A DNA stretch of 64,000 nucleotides from Streptomyces anulatus (GTDB lineage Bacteria > Actinomycetota > Actinomycetes > Streptomycetales > Streptomycetaceae): contig NZ_JOEZ01000004.1 in NCBI RefSeq assembly GCF_000721175.1, positions 62,001 to 126,000 of the forward strand, in the 5' to 3' direction. Below are positions 33,176 through 41,739 of the stretch, piece by piece. The position numbers and the translations under genes are program-made. The notes beneath the pieces were generated by a model, which was given only the letters and a program-made list of their open reading frames with translations, was not told the DNA's origin and ran no database searches. Each line of letters begins with the position of its first letter. Positions within the stretch are counted from its first letter, which is position 1.

Positions 33176-34270
33176 CTAGGGCGCTGCCGTCGTCGAGGCG
33201 GCATGCCGGGCGAACTCGGCGTGCAGAGTCGAATACGCTCGCTCCGCGACGGCGTAGTCGTCGTCACTCACCTCAACATTGAGACCCTCGAAGTTCTTGT
33301 GCACTTGTTCTGGGCTGGAGGCCCCGGCCAGCACGATGGAGTCAGGGCAGCGCCTGAGGCAGTAGTGCAGGGCAATCCGCGCGAGAGCCTGCGGGTCCCT
33401 CCCGAAGCGAGTGCGGAGCGCCTCCAGGCCGCGGTTGACGATCTCGAGGTCCGCCGGGGTGTACCGGGAGCGAACGTCGCCGGTGGAGAAGGCCGCGTCG
33501 GGACCGTACTTCCCTGTGAGCAGTCCGTGCAGGAGCGGTTCGTGGATCATGGTGGCGGCACCGTGTCGGCGCGCGAACGAGAAGACGCTCTCCCCACTAC
33601 GAGCTTCGGCCGCGGCAGCGTAATCGGTCTGCGGTTCGAGCGGATTGACGGCGGTGCTGAGGACCTGCGGGTTGAGCTGCTCGAAGAGGAAGTCGTAGCG
33701 CAGCTGGCTTCCCCAGTGGCCGACGCCCGGATCGGAAGTGGCTGAGCTTGCTGGCAGGATGCCAGGCACGCGCATCCCGATTGCCGCGACGTCGCCGGAA
33801 TCGCGCAGGGCCTGCAGGGTGTCCCGCGCTTCTTCGAGGTAGCGGTCGCCCGGCCCGAAGTCGGCGTGGGCGAGGACCAGCACATCGAGCTGCCTTACGC
33901 CCAGGTTCTCCTGGGTCTGCTCCACCTGGCGGAAGAGGTTGAGGGAACTGTAGGCGTGCTGGCCAGTCCCCTTGTAGGTGCCGACGGTGCACGTGATGCT
34001 CACGCTTGAGCGCGGCACTTGGGCGAGCATCTTGCCGAGCAACCTCTGCGAGTGGCCCAGCCCGTAGACGTCCGAGGTGTCGTACACGGTCGCCCCCAGG
34101 GCATGCGCGCGGAGCAGGGCGTCGACCGCGCTGCTGTCGGCCACCTGGGCCCATCCGACCGGACGGCCTTCGTTGGTCGCCGGACCACCGATGGGCCGGC
34201 AGCCGACCCCCAGGGGATGTTCGTCCCTTCCGGCAATCAGGCGCCGGGGGGAGAGGTATGAAGCGGTCAC
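33176..34270 (-). CDS. Aldo/keto reductase
   Basis: 364 residues with AKR hallmarks: the LGVGCRPIGG start, VYDTSDVYGLGHSQRLLG (catalytic Asp/Tyr region), LDVLVLAHAD and the C-terminal cofactor-binding RCPDSIVLAGASSPEQV. The usual HxD after strand 4 is HAD. NAD(P)H-dependent carbonyl reduction of unknown substrate. GTG 34270 preceded by GAGCGAG. Transcribed away from the conservon. Confidence 0.85.
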   Translation of the reverse strand: MTASYLSPRRLIAGRDEHPLGVGCRPIGGPATNEGRPVGWAQVADSSAVDALLRAHALGATVYDTSDVYGLGHSQRLLGKMLAQVPRSSVSITCTVGTYKGTGQHAYSSLNLFRQVEQTQENLGVRQLDVLVLAHADFGPGDRYLEEARDTLQALRDSGDVAAIGMRVPGILPASSATSDPGVGHWGSQLRYDFLFEQLNPQVLSTAVNPLEPQTDYAAAAEARSGESVFSFARRHGAATMIHEPLLHGLLTGKYGPDAAFSTGDVRSRYTPADLEIVNRGLEALRTRFGRDPQALARIALHYCLRRCPDSIVLAGASSPEQVHKNFEGLNVEVSDDDYAVAERAYSTLHAEFARHAASTTAAP

Positions 34271-34427
34271 GAAGGCTCGCTCTCTTCGCGGGGATCAGGG
34301 CGCCGCTTCGGCCTGCTGAGGCGGGCGCGGGCGCGTCGGCGCGAAAGAAGTTGGTGGGCGGCGGCGGTGCTGCCAGCCAGCCGCCACTCACCGTGGCATT
34401 CGTCCGGTACCCGCGTCCAGGAGACCG

Positions 34428-34557
34428 GTGTGTCACCCCGATGGTCACTTTTCCAGCGGCCAGCCCTCAATGGATCCGGGATTTGTAAGGGTTGTGCCAT
34501 TTTCGCCGCTCGGGTTTGTGGGGCGGGGCAGGAAAAGTGACCACCGAGGTGACACAC
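34428..34557. mobile_element. 130-bp MITE-like inverted-repeat element
   Basis: 27-bp ends (34428-34454 and 34531-34557) are inverted copies with two mismatches; the outer sequence begins GTGTGTCACC and the inner ends GGTCACTTTTCC. The 76-bp interior contains no gene. A CCG triplet abuts both outer ends (34425-34427 and 34558-34560), consistent with a 3-bp target duplication. I recall similar TGTCACC...CACTTTTCC termini on Streptomyces insertion sequences. The rest of the 34271-34814 intergenic stretch shows no gene and no convincing promoter. Confidence 0.55.
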
Positions 34558-34814
34558 CCGCGCCCTGGCGGAACCCTCCAGGAGCGCGGCAGGGTGTTGA
34601 TCAGTTCCAAACCGGCCCTGTCCTGTGGGGTGGGGCCGGACTTGGTACTGACGACTGCACCACCCCTCACGTCCCTCAGGCGAGGGCCCGGGAGCACTCG
34701 ACCACTCGCCTGTCACCATCCGCCACTTCCCCGGATGCCGGGCATCCCCCAGGGTGACCCTGACATCACCCAACGGTGTCCGGGGAAGCGGCCTCGATAC
34801 CCGAGGACCTGACC

Positions 34815-36131
34815 GTGACTGCGATACACGAAGTGGCCATCGCGGCCTTGAGCGGCACAACCGTCGGCGGCGTCACTGCCGCCGTGGCCCTCATGGCGCG
34901 ATCACGCCGGGCCCTCTCTCGCAGTCACGCCGAGGGCCGAGCGGCCGCTGAGGCCGAGGAGCTGCGGAGGAACGAGGCGCTGCAGCACCTCGTGAATGTG
35001 CGGCTGCCCAGCCAGGCTCTGCATCTGCGCAGCCCCCACTACCCCGTTCCTGGCCTGATGGACACCAGCCTCTTCGGCACCGAGTTCGCGGCTCTCCTCG
35101 ACTCCCTCCAGGAGATGTTCGCGAGGGCGGTTCTCGAAGAGCGGCAGCGTGTGGATGCGGCCGCACGCGCCGCACTGCGAGGCGCCTGCATGGAGATCCA
35201 GGCGAAGTCGTACCAGCTGCAGACCGATCTCGACACGCTGCAGCAGACATGCGAGGACGACGAGACCCTCCAGAACTACTTCCGTCTCGACCACGTCAAC
35301 GAGCAGCTGGTACGCCTGGTGCAGAAGGCGGCCATCGTCACCGGCTCCTGGCCCGGCCTCGTCCGCCCGGACACGCATCTGCCCGACCTCGTCACGGGGG
35401 CGACTTCCCGTCTGCACGGCTTCGAGCGCATCCACCTCCACTCCAAGCTGCGCACCGACACCATCGGCGTTGTCGGACGCGCTGCGGAGCCGATCGCGGT
35501 GGCTTGCACGGAGCTGCTGGCGAACGCCTTGGAGTCGTCACGGGCGGACCTCTCGGTGGAGGTCACCCTCCTGCAGACCGACAACGGGGCGGTGTGCATC
35601 CAGATCGACGACGCCGGCAAGGGCATGACTACCGAGGAAGCCAGTCGCGCGGCGCAACTGCTCGCCGGCAGGCAGCAGGTTCTGCTGACCGAGCTCGGTG
35701 ATCCTCCCGCCCTCGGCTTCGCGGCCATCGGCCAGCTGGTCGCTGACCACGGATTCCAGGTCACCGTCGATCAGGCGTCCCCCTACTCGGGGGTCCGCGC
35801 GATCATCACCATTCCCCCGGCTCTGGTCACCTCGATCGACCCTCACACGGCCCCCCTATCCGCCATGTCCCCTCTGCCGGCCCCTGCTCCCCGCGCACCA
35901 CGCAGAGCGATCACCTCCGACGACCCCGGGGCCGCCAGCTCGGACAGCGGGGCTTTGCCCCAGCGGCACCGCCGCGGCCGCAGGGTGCCCGGTTTGGAGG
36001 AGCGCGCCGTACCCGGAGGTCGTCCCCCCGAGCCGGAGCAGGCCCGCAACACCTGGGACGCGTTCGAACAGGGGATAGCCGCTGGACGAGCCGGAACCCC
36101 TTCTGACATCCGAAATGAGGACCGAACATGA
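34815..36131 (+). CDS. cvnA: Conservon CvnA: sensor-kinase-like ATPase
   Basis: 438 residues. One membrane segment near the N-terminus (ALSGTTVGGVTAAVALMA), a helical region, then a GHKL ATP-binding domain with N-box ELLANALE and G1 DDAGKGM, and a disordered Pro/Arg-rich tail. No phospho-acceptor His box is evident, as is usual for CvnA. GTG 34815 with GAGG 8 nt upstream is preferred over GTG 34776, which lacks an RBS. It starts a conservon of CvnA-B-C-D-E, all overlapping; these act as eukaryote-like G-protein signalling modules in Streptomyces. Confidence 0.85.
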   Translation: MTAIHEVAIAALSGTTVGGVTAAVALMARSRRALSRSHAEGRAAAEAEELRRNEALQHLVNVRLPSQALHLRSPHYPVPGLMDTSLFGTEFAALLDSLQEMFARAVLEERQRVDAAARAALRGACMEIQAKSYQLQTDLDTLQQTCEDDETLQNYFRLDHVNEQLVRLVQKAAIVTGSWPGLVRPDTHLPDLVTGATSRLHGFERIHLHSKLRTDTIGVVGRAAEPIAVACTELLANALESSRADLSVEVTLLQTDNGAVCIQIDDAGKGMTTEEASRAAQLLAGRQQVLLTELGDPPALGFAAIGQLVADHGFQVTVDQASPYSGVRAIITIPPALVTSIDPHTAPLSAMSPLPAPAPRAPRRAITSDDPGAASSDSGALPQRHRRGRRVPGLEERAVPGGRPPEPEQARNTWDAFEQGIAAGRAGTPSDIRNEDRT

Positions 36132-36643
36132 GCAGCTCCACCCTCGCCGCGCAGATCGCCGATCCGTCCTGGGTCCTGGACCCGATCACCACGATCAGCG
36201 GTGTCCACATCGCACTGATCATCTCCTCTGACGGAATCGTCGTGGGGGTGTCCGAAGGCACCGCCAAGGGCACGGCCGACCGGGCCAAGAGGGACATGGA
36301 CGACCGTGCCAAGAGGGACATGGTCGACCGGGTCTCCGCGGCGATCTCGTCCCTCCACGGAGCGAGCCGTGCCGCGGCGGTGGAGGCCCTCGGCGCTCAC
36401 GAGAAGACGCCCATCTCGACCATCACCGTGCAGCTGGACGTCGACCCCACGTCGCAGGACGGCGTGAGCGCCGGCACCCTCATGGTCATGCCGGTGGGTG
36501 GAGGGACGAACGCCTACCTGGCCGCCGCGTTCGGCCCGGCGACGCCGATGGGCATCATCGCACAGACCATGGCCACGCGGGCGAAGAAGCTCGGTGAGAA
36601 GGTCATGAGCGTGTCGTCGCGGAACGACGGCCCCGCCTCATGA
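36128..36643 (+). CDS. cvnB: Conservon CvnB: roadblock/LC7 protein
   Basis: 171 residues with the roadblock/LC7 fold pattern: VHIALIISSDGIVVGVS at the first strands, ISTITVQLD and LMVMPVG later. In conservons CvnB is proposed to modulate the CvnD GTPase, like MglB. An internal duplicate AKRDMDDRAKRDM occurs where the loop meets helix 2. ATGA overlaps join it to cvnA and cvnC. Confidence 0.87.
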   Translation: MSSSTLAAQIADPSWVLDPITTISGVHIALIISSDGIVVGVSEGTAKGTADRAKRDMDDRAKRDMVDRVSAAISSLHGASRAAAVEALGAHEKTPISTITVQLDVDPTSQDGVSAGTLMVMPVGGGTNAYLAAAFGPATPMGIIAQTMATRAKKLGEKVMSVSSRNDGPAS

Positions 36644-37020
36644 GCCAAGGCCAGGGACGCAGGCTCGTCCCGAGCTACCTGGCGCCCGGAGGCAGCAGCG
36701 CCCCCACCCGCAACTCACTGCAGGCGCTCACCGTACTTATCGCTACCGGCCTTCCGGCTAAGCCCCACCACACCCCGGCACAGCAGCGGCTGCTCGACCT
36801 GACCGCCAAGGGGTCGCTGACCGTCGCAGAATCCGCCGGTTACCTGCGACTGCCGATGGGGGTCTGCAAGATGCTCGCCTCCCAGCTCGTCGACGACGGC
36901 GACCTGATGGCACGAACGCCTCTCTCCGGGATTCCCGACGGCATTCGGACACCCGGGGCCGGGCGGCCCCCCAAGTCTCTCCTGGAAAGGGTCCGCGATG
37001 GTCTCCTCACCGCCCTCTAG
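36640..37020 (+). CDS. cvnC: Conservon CvnC: DUF742 protein
   Basis: 126 residues with the DUF742 layout: RLVPSYLAPGG, SLTVAESAGYLRLPMGVCKMLASQLVDDG-like winged-helix core and a basic tail. In conservons the protein is always between CvnB and CvnD and may bridge them. Coupled by ATGA to cvnB; its 3' end overlaps cvnD by 23 nt. Confidence 0.87.
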   Translation: MSQGQGRRLVPSYLAPGGSSAPTRNSLQALTVLIATGLPAKPHHTPAQQRLLDLTAKGSLTVAESAGYLRLPMGVCKMLASQLVDDGDLMARTPLSGIPDGIRTPGAGRPPKSLLERVRDGLLTAL

Positions 37021-37609
37021 CAGCCCGCCGTCACCGGTGTACCTGCCCGACGGGGATTTCGACCTGGTGAAGATCCTCATCGTCGGGCCGTTCGGGATTG
37101 GCAAGACCACGGCCATCGAGACGGTGTCCGAGATCCGCAGCCTGCACACGGAAGAGCCGATGACACAGGCCGCGGCCTCGGTCGACGACCTGGTCGTCGA
37201 CGGCAAGAACACCACCACGGTCGCCCTCGACTTCGGCCGCCTCACGCTGCCCGGCGCCCGCATCGTCCTGTACCTGTTCGGGACGCCCGGGCAGGAGCGG
37301 TTCCGGGTCATCTGGGAGGACATCGCCCAGGGAGCCCTCGGCGCCCTGGTCCTCGTCGACACCCGGAGACTGGGCGCCTCCTTCGAGGTGATGGACCTCG
37401 TCGAGGAGGCCGGACTGGACTACGTCGTCGCACTGAACCAGTTCCCCGACACCCCCGAGCACGAACTCGACCTCGTGCGCAAAAGGCTCGACCTGGAAGA
37501 GCACACCCCCCTGGTCACCTGCGACGCGCGGGACCGCACGTCGGTACTGAACGCCCTCAGAACACTGGCCGACCACCTCGTATCCCGCGCCGGAGCCGAT
37601 CTTTCATGA
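36998..37609 (+). CDS. cvnD: Conservon CvnD: small GTPase
   Basis: 203 residues with GTPase motifs: P-loop GPFGIGKTT (about 29-37), FGTPGQERF (DxxG replaced by TPGQ, normal for CvnD) and NQFP in place of NKxD. Predicted membrane-peripheral GTP-binding switch controlled by CvnA-C. Start ATG 36998 lies within cvnC and stop overlaps cvnE as ATGA. Confidence 0.88.
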   Translation: MVSSPPSSSPPSPVYLPDGDFDLVKILIVGPFGIGKTTAIETVSEIRSLHTEEPMTQAAASVDDLVVDGKNTTTVALDFGRLTLPGARIVLYLFGTPGQERFRVIWEDIAQGALGALVLVDTRRLGASFEVMDLVEEAGLDYVVALNQFPDTPEHELDLVRKRLDLEEHTPLVTCDARDRTSVLNALRTLADHLVSRAGADLS

Positions 37610-38895
37610 CGTCCGCCCCCCAGTTCTCCGCCGTGCCGCTCTACACCGCCGAGCACGCCGCCGACCCCCAGCGCAGCTTCGCCCGCCTGCGGGAGCAGGG
37701 CCCCGTAGGACTCGCCGAGATCGACGCCGGCGTCCTCGTCTGGGTGATCACCGACTACCGGGCCGCCCTGGACCTCTTCCACGACCAGACCGGCCTGTGG
37801 ACCAAGGACACCCGCGGATGGATGCAGCACGTCCCGGCCGACAGTCCGGTCATGCCGATGCTCCAGTGGCGCCCCAGCCTGTTCTTCGCCGACGGGCAGG
37901 AACACGCACACCTGCGCCGGGTCATCACGGACAGCTTCGCGCTCCTCGACCCCCGGCACGTGCGGGACACGACGCTACGGCACGCCGACACACTCCTGGC
38001 CGAGTTCTCCCACGCCGGCCGCGCCGACCTCGTCAACCAGTACGCCCGGCGGCTCCCCCTGATGGTGCTCAACTCCCTCTTCGGGATGCCCGACGCTGCC
38101 GCGGCCCAGCTCATCGGTGCGGTCGAAGCGATGACGAGCACAGATCTCACCCGCAAGGCCCAAGGCGAGCAGTCCCTCGGCGCCTACCTCAGCGCGCTCT
38201 ACCAGACGAAGGCCGACCAGCGAGGCAACGACCTCACCTCGTGGTTCATCGACCACCCCAACGGCCTATCCCCGGAAGAAGTGACCAACCAGGTCCTGAT
38301 CACCCAGGGCGCCGCCTGGGAAACGCTGGCCGGTCTCATCGCCAACACCGCCGCCCGCATACTCTCCGACGACCGCTACCGCGGCACCCTCACGACCGGC
38401 AGTCTGCCCATCCCGCACGCCATCGACGACGTCCTGTGGAACGACCCGCCCCTGGCCATGTACAGCCTCCACCGGCCGAATCGTTCCGTGCACTTCCACG
38501 GACGTGACATCGAGCAGGGCCAACCGGTCTTCGTCTCCTACGCCGCGATCAACACCTGCCCCTACACCGGACAGACCAGTGAGGGATTCCGCTCCGACCG
38601 CAAGGCGCACCTGGCGTTCGCCGCCGGCCCGCACGAGTGCCCCGCGCAGTCCATCGCCCTCGTCGTCGCGATCGCCGCGATCGAGCGGCTCACCGCCACC
38701 CTGCCGGACATCGAACTCGCCGTACCGGCCGAGCAGCTGGCGCACCGGCCCGACCCCATCTACCGCGTCCTGACGGCACTTCCCTGCCGCTTCACCCCGC
38801 TCACACCGGCACCGAGCACCCCGCCTCGCCCGGCTAGTACCGAGCCGCGACGGCCCGCCGCCGGGCGGCTGCCGGCCTCCGCCCGGCCGCGCTGA
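37606..38895 (+). CDS. cvnE: Conservon CvnE: cytochrome P450 lacking ExxR (CYP157-like)
   Basis: 429 residues. The haem loop reads FAAGPHECPAQ with Cys345 as thiolate ligand. The I-helix has GAAWET. The K-helix position that holds ExxR in nearly all P450s reads DDVLWNDPP, so both Glu and Arg are changed; absence of ExxR has been described for conservon-associated CYP157 enzymes. A Pro/Arg-rich tail follows. Catalytic role unknown. It ends the conservon and lies 127 nt before the GGPP synthase gene. Confidence 0.87.
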   Translation: MTSAPQFSAVPLYTAEHAADPQRSFARLREQGPVGLAEIDAGVLVWVITDYRAALDLFHDQTGLWTKDTRGWMQHVPADSPVMPMLQWRPSLFFADGQEHAHLRRVITDSFALLDPRHVRDTTLRHADTLLAEFSHAGRADLVNQYARRLPLMVLNSLFGMPDAAAAQLIGAVEAMTSTDLTRKAQGEQSLGAYLSALYQTKADQRGNDLTSWFIDHPNGLSPEEVTNQVLITQGAAWETLAGLIANTAARILSDDRYRGTLTTGSLPIPHAIDDVLWNDPPLAMYSLHRPNRSVHFHGRDIEQGQPVFVSYAAINTCPYTGQTSEGFRSDRKAHLAFAAGPHECPAQSIALVVAIAAIERLTATLPDIELAVPAEQLAHRPDPIYRVLTALPCRFTPLTPAPSTPPRPASTEPRRPAAGRLPASARPR

Positions 38896-39022
38896 ACCTC
38901 GCCTTTCCCGCACCACGCAGCAAGGAGTGCTGCCGCGCCACGGGTAAGTCCGGCCCGGCGACGCCGACCCGCCCCCTCACAGCCGCCCATCTCGGTCCGC
39001 TCTGAAGAAGAAGGAGGCCCCC

Positions 39023-40129
39023 ATGACGGTCCTCGACCAGACGGGGAAACGCCGACCGGTGACATCCGCCACCGCCCTGCCGGATCTGCCCGCCGTACGG
39101 GACGAAGTCGACGCGATCCTCGCCGACTTCCTCGTCAAGAGGGCCCAGGCCGCGCCTGGACCGGAGATGACTCCGCTGTTCACGACGCTGAGCAGTCTCC
39201 TGGACGGCGGCAAGCGCCTGCGGGCACACATGTGCGTCACAGGCTGGTACGCCGGTGAGGGGCGCGGCGACCGGGACCGGATTCTGCGTATGGCCGCGTC
39301 CCTAGAACTCTTCCATGCCTTCGCTCTGATCCACGACGATGTGATGGACAGCAGCGTCCTGCGTCGCGGCCGCCCCACGGCGCACCGCGCGCTCGCCACG
39401 GCGTACGTCGCCGACGGGCACCCGCCCCGCCGGGCCACGGCTCACGGCCTGGCCGCCGGCCTCCTGCTCGGCGACCTCGTCCTGACGCTGTCGGACGACC
39501 TCATCCGCACCGGCCCTGGCGCGGAGGCGACGTGGCAGATCCAGCCCCTGCTGGAGACCATGCGCAGCCAGCTCGTGTACGGCCAGTACCTCGACCTGAT
39601 GGCGACCGGCCGCCCCTCCGACGACGTCGAGGCCGCGCTGCGGATCGTGCGCTACAAGACCGCCTCCTACACCGTGGAATGGCCGCTGCGCATCGGCGCG
39701 GCTCTCGCCGGCGCCGGACCCGATGTGCACAGCGCCTGCAGCGAGTTCGCCATCCCGCTGGGGGAGGCCTTCCAACTGCGCGACGACCTCCTCGGCGTCT
39801 TCGGCGATCCGTCCAAGACCGGCAAGCCGGTCGGTGACGACATACGGGAGGGCAAGGCCACCGTGCTGATGGCGCTCGCCCTGCAATCGGCTTCCGCCGC
39901 CGGCAGGCGGCTGCTGCGCACGGCGGTCGGCAACCCGGACCTGTCGGACGAGGACTTCGGGCGCGTACGTGACGTCATCGAGCACTCCGGCGCTCGCCGG
40001 CAGGTCGAGACGATGATCACGGCCCGACGCCATGCGGCCTTGACCGTACTCGACCGGGCCCCGTTTCCCTTCCCCGCCGCCGAGGCCCTGAGGGAGATCG
40101 CCGGCATAGCCACGGTGCGGCAGTCGTGA
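39023..40129 (+). CDS. Polyprenyl diphosphate synthase, probably GGPP synthase
   Basis: 368 residues with both Asp-rich motifs: IHDDVMD (first, about 103-109) and LRDDLLG (second, about 252-258), plus GGKRLR near the N-terminus for diphosphate binding. Elongates allylic diphosphates with IPP; residues before the first motif (LFHAFALIHDD) fit a C20 product, and the adjacent diterpene enzymes support GGPP. GGAGG 8 nt before the ATG. First gene of the four-gene terpenoid operon. Confidence 0.9.
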   Translation: MTVLDQTGKRRPVTSATALPDLPAVRDEVDAILADFLVKRAQAAPGPEMTPLFTTLSSLLDGGKRLRAHMCVTGWYAGEGRGDRDRILRMAASLELFHAFALIHDDVMDSSVLRRGRPTAHRALATAYVADGHPPRRATAHGLAAGLLLGDLVLTLSDDLIRTGPGAEATWQIQPLLETMRSQLVYGQYLDLMATGRPSDDVEAALRIVRYKTASYTVEWPLRIGAALAGAGPDVHSACSEFAIPLGEAFQLRDDLLGVFGDPSKTGKPVGDDIREGKATVLMALALQSASAAGRRLLRTAVGNPDLSDEDFGRVRDVIEHSGARRQVETMITARRHAALTVLDRAPFPFPAAEALREIAGIATVRQS

Positions 40130-41739
40130 CCGGCACCCGGGCCAGCACCGCTGTCATACCGCAGGCGCTTCGGCGGTTCGACTCCCAGGCCGTCCGCCTG
40201 ATGGCGGACATCGACGCCGACCCGTGGGGCAGCGTCCGCGCGTCGGTGTACGAGACGGCGCGCGTCATCTCCCTGGCACCGGAGCTCGACGGGCACGGTA
40301 CCCGGCTCGGATGGCTGCTGGACCAGCAGCTGCGGGATGGCACCTGGGGCGAAGGGCCGGCGCGGTACCGGCTGCTTCCGACGCTCAGCGCTGTCGAAGC
40401 CCTGCTCGCCACCATCGTCCGGGACGAGACCCCCGCCGTCTCGACCCGAGGCCGGCTCGCGTCGGCTGCGGCCGACGGCGTCGCCGCGCTGCGCGCCCTG
40501 CCGGCCGACGGGCCGTGGCCGGACACCGCAGCCATCGAAGTCCTCGTCCCCAGCCTCGTCGCCCGCATCAACGACCTCCTGGACCGGCCCGGGTTCGGCA
40601 CGCTGCCCCGCCTCGGGCCGGTGTCGCGCGGGGCGCGCCTGAGCGTGCCGCCCGGATTCCGGCCCGATCGGCACGAGGAGATCGCGCAGCGGTGCCGCGC
40701 CGGTGTCCCGGGCAAGCTCCACCACACCTTCGAGGGCGTCGCTCGGCATCTGCCCGGCGGCGTGGTGCCCGTGCCGGACGGCCTGCTCGGTAGCTCGCCC
40801 GCGGCCACGGCCGCATGGCTCGCCTCTCAGCCGGACCGTGCGCAGGGAGAGCAGGCGAGGGCGGCCCTGTCGGCTGCGGCCCGCCGTTATGGCGGGCTCC
40901 TGCCGGAGGCCGCACCGGTCCGTGTCTTCGAGCGGCTGTGGGTCGCCGCCGCCCTCGCCCGCCCCGGCCTGCCGCCCGCGTGCCGCGCCGCGGCCGAGGG
41001 CTGGGCACACGACATCTACGACCCGGCCGGGGTCCGCGGTGCCCCGGGTCTCCTGCCCGACGCCGACGACACCTCGATGGCCGTGCTGGTGGCCGCCGTC
41101 ACCGGCACAGCCTGTGACCCGGCCCCGCTCGCCGCGTTCTGGGCCGACACCCACTACCGGTGCTACATCGGCGAGGACACCGGATCCGTCACGGCGAACG
41201 CCCACGCCCTCCAGGCCCTGACAGCCCACCTCCGTCTGCGGCCGGCCGCGCGCCCGGTCCACCGCCCGCGCATGGACCTCGTGCGCGACTGGCTGGTGGA
41301 TCAACAGACCGACGGCGCCTGGACGGACAAGTGGCACGCCTCCCCGTACTACGCCACCGAGCGGTGTGTTCGAGCCCTCCTCGGCCACCCCGGACCGGGC
41401 ACCCGCCGAGCCATCCAGACGGCCGTCGACCGGGTCCTGGCCAGCCAGCACGACGACGGAACCTGGGGCGTCTGGGGCGGCACGGCGGAGGAGACCGCGT
41501 ACGCGGTGCAGATCCTCCTCGCCGATCCCGCCGCCGCCACCCGGCCCGGGTGGCGCACAGCGCTCCAGCGCGCCGAGAACGCCCTCGACGACCGTGGCAG
41601 CCGAGACCGGCCCCCGGCGCTGTGGCACGACAAGACGCTCTACGCCCCCACCGCGATGATCCAGGCCGAGATCCTTGCCGCCCGCGAACTGCTGACTCGG
41701 CACGGCCCCGGACGGCACACGGAAGGAGTGGCCTCGTGA
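40126..41739 (+). CDS. Class II diterpene cyclase (copalyl-diphosphate-synthase type)
   Basis: 537 residues with the protonation motif D312-A-D-D315 (LLPDADDTSM) and QW-like repeats (RDGTWGEG, TDGAWTDKW, DDGTWGVWGG). No class I DDxxD motif, so it should only protonate and cyclise GGPP, giving a copalyl-type diphosphate. Length matches bacterial type-B cyclases such as CldB. GTG overlaps the GGPP synthase stop (GTGA). Stereochemistry of the product cannot be read from the sequence. Confidence 0.88.
   Translation: MTGTRASTAVIPQALRRFDSQAVRLMADIDADPWGSVRASVYETARVISLAPELDGHGTRLGWLLDQQLRDGTWGEGPARYRLLPTLSAVEALLATIVRDETPAVSTRGRLASAAADGVAALRALPADGPWPDTAAIEVLVPSLVARINDLLDRPGFGTLPRLGPVSRGARLSVPPGFRPDRHEEIAQRCRAGVPGKLHHTFEGVARHLPGGVVPVPDGLLGSSPAATAAWLASQPDRAQGEQARAALSAAARRYGGLLPEAAPVRVFERLWVAAALARPGLPPACRAAAEGWAHDIYDPAGVRGAPGLLPDADDTSMAVLVAAVTGTACDPAPLAAFWADTHYRCYIGEDTGSVTANAHALQALTAHLRLRPAARPVHRPRMDLVRDWLVDQQTDGAWTDKWHASPYYATERCVRALLGHPGPGTRRAIQTAVDRVLASQHDDGTWGVWGGTAEETAYAVQILLADPAAATRPGWRTALQRAENALDDRGSRDRPPALWHDKTLYAPTAMIQAEILAARELLTRHGPGRHTEGVAS

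Noticed and set aside
39667..41718. 683-codon minus-strand frame opposite the terpenoid genes
   Set aside because: High-GC antisense shadow; the plus strand encodes a cyclase with DxDD and a GGPP synthase.
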